This document shows positions 4,546 to 5,311 of a stretch of DNA of 5,311 nucleotides, one piece after another. The notes under the pieces were generated by a model. It saw only the letters and a program-made list of their open reading frames with translations. It had not been told where the DNA came from and searched no databases. The translations under genes were made by a program, and so were the position numbers. The DNA comes from Peptococcaceae bacterium (GTDB lineage Bacteria > Bacillota > DSM-12270 > Thermacetogeniales > Thermacetogeniaceae). The stretch is from assembly GCA_003132605.1 (NCBI GenBank), contig PKYJ01000003.1:7950-13260 (forward strand), read 5' to 3'. Within the stretch, counting starts at the first letter, position 1. Each line of letters begins with the position of its first letter.

Positions 4546-5311
4546 TCAGAGCGAGCGCATTGTCAAAATTTTCTCATCGTAATCCTTTACCTTTTGATAC
4601 TCTTTTTCCCAGAACTCGTCATTGCGCATGCTGTCCAGGTATTTTTGAGAGTATCCGAAGGGGAGCCAATCTTTTTCTTTCTGACGGAAGAGTTGCTCCT
4701 TACTTGCTGCGCTGCGGAAATCGTAGATATTTTCCGTATCTCTCTTCATGAAGATATCTTTGGCCCAGCGCTTGAGTACAAAATCCTCGGTTTCCAGGTA
4801 ACGCTTTTCCACGTCTTCCATCACCGAGGGGTAGCGGTCGAAGCCGTCAGTGGCAATGGTCACCACATTGTCGTCGGGGCCCAACCTCAGGTAATCGGCC
4901 ATCTTGATGGCCCCCAGGATGTTGCAGATGCCGGAAACCCCAAACAGGTCATGCATTTTGGCAACCTGCTCCGCGGGCACTCCCAGTTCCTCCAGCACCC
5001 CAGCGCCGTCCTGAATCACCTTCAGGCCGCGTACGCAGTCCTCGTCGCAAATCAGGGCGACAAAATCGGTGGTGAGAATGTTGTGGATCAGTGTGCACAT
5101 CTTGTCGCCGATGCCTTCGATGCGGTGCTGTCCCCGGCCGCCGGTCGTCAAAGTAGGGCATTCGTAGGGTTCCAGGGCTACAATCTTGGCCTCAGGGAAG
5201 GCCTGCCTGATTTGATCGCCGGCAGCCAATGTTCCCGCGGATCCCGGGGCTGAAGCGAAGCAGGCAATCCGTCCGTTGCCAATTCCTCTGACCGCCTCGA
5301 TCGCCGAGTTG
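4546..5311 (-). CDS. Pyridoxal-phosphate-dependent enzyme, cysteine/threonine synthase superfamily (fold type II), C-terminal part
   Basis: The frame is open from the right window edge (first full codon at 5310) to a TGA at 4548-4546, giving 254 residues; the N-terminus, including the expected PLP-binding lysine, lies outside the window. Seen: a glycine-rich loop SAPGSAGT at partial residues 20-27, in the place of the GTGGT phosphate-binding loop of O-acetylserine sulfhydrylases. It is followed by PEAKIVALEPYECPTL, the usual strand after that loop. GVSGICNILGAIK (about 124-136) and ATDGFDRYPS (153-162) match the end of the catalytic domain, where cysteine synthases have PDSGERYLS. A further 90 or so charged residues, rich in Lys, Glu and aromatics, form a C-terminal extension longer than in plain cysteine synthase. 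This is a cytosolic beta-replacement or beta-elimination type enzyme; the substrate cannot be read from this fragment. A track-style start at 5229 would be a TTG inside the conserved domain and is not real. The gene ends 85 bp before the permease gene, so co-transcription is likely. Confidence 0.85.
   Translation of the reverse strand, partial: NSAIEAVRGIGNGRIACFASAPGSAGTLAAGDQIRQAFPEAKIVALEPYECPTLTTGGRGQHRIEGIGDKMCTLIHNILTTDFVALICDEDCVRGLKVIQDGAGVLEELGVPAEQVAKMHDLFGVSGICNILGAIKMADYLRLGPDDNVVTIATDGFDRYPSVMEDVEKRYLETEDFVLKRWAKDIFMKRDTENIYDFRSAASKEQLFRQKEKDWLPFGYSQKYLDSMRNDEFWEKEYQKVKDYDEKILTMRSL

Noticed and set aside
4594..5253. Plus-strand open frame of 219 codons opposite the PLP enzyme
   Set aside because: It is antisense to a gene with clear superfamily motifs, has no family resemblance or good ribosome binding site, and is explained by codon bias of the real gene.

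Overview
The window reads as one leftward (minus-strand) gene cluster from an anaerobic-type Bacillota, possibly Clostridia or Negativicutes. The lineage is an inference from strong G-rich Shine-Dalgarno sequences (AGAAGGGGG, AGGGGGG, GAGGGG), GTG starts, a Gram-positive-style lipoprotein signal and the protein style. No marker gene is present to confirm it. Base composition is moderate in the genes and visibly more AT-rich in the gap at about 2040-2230.

Layout in transcription order, right to left. (1) 5311-4546: C-terminal part of a fold-type II pyridoxal-phosphate enzyme (cysteine synthase / threonine synthase superfamily), cut by the window edge. (2) 4460-3399: first membrane permease of a BMP-type (nucleoside-type) ABC importer, NupP/YufP-like. 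(3) 3412-2474: second permease, NupQ/YufQ-like, overlapping the first by 14 bp. (4) 2424-2289: ribosome binding site, start codon and about 40 codons of a decayed gene that looks like the N-terminus of a xanthine dehydrogenase molybdenum subunit; it has one frameshift at a G run and then stops. (5) 2288-2036: AT-rich non-coding gap. (6) 2035-1016: BMP/PnrA-family substrate-binding lipoprotein. (7) 1015-745: gap with two hairpins, one of them a perfect 20-bp inverted repeat. (8) 744-1: N-terminal ABC domain of the importer ATPase (NupO/YufO-like), running off the left edge.

Together the four transporter genes make a complete importer: a lipoprotein captures the ligand outside, two different permeases form the channel, and a tandem-domain ATPase drives transport. 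Nucleosides or free purines are the likely ligands. The xanthine dehydrogenase relic favours an oxopurine or purine-salvage/catabolism setting, but that is inference. The gene order permease-permease-binding protein-ATPase is a rotation of the Bacillus nupNOPQ order, and the relic sits exactly at the joint.

I see no CRISPR array, tRNA, rRNA, transposase or phage gene. The transporter families are ordinary. The points worth a second look are the xanthine dehydrogenase relic, the rotated order, the strong intergenic hairpin and the hexanucleotide repeat in the lipoprotein signal peptide.
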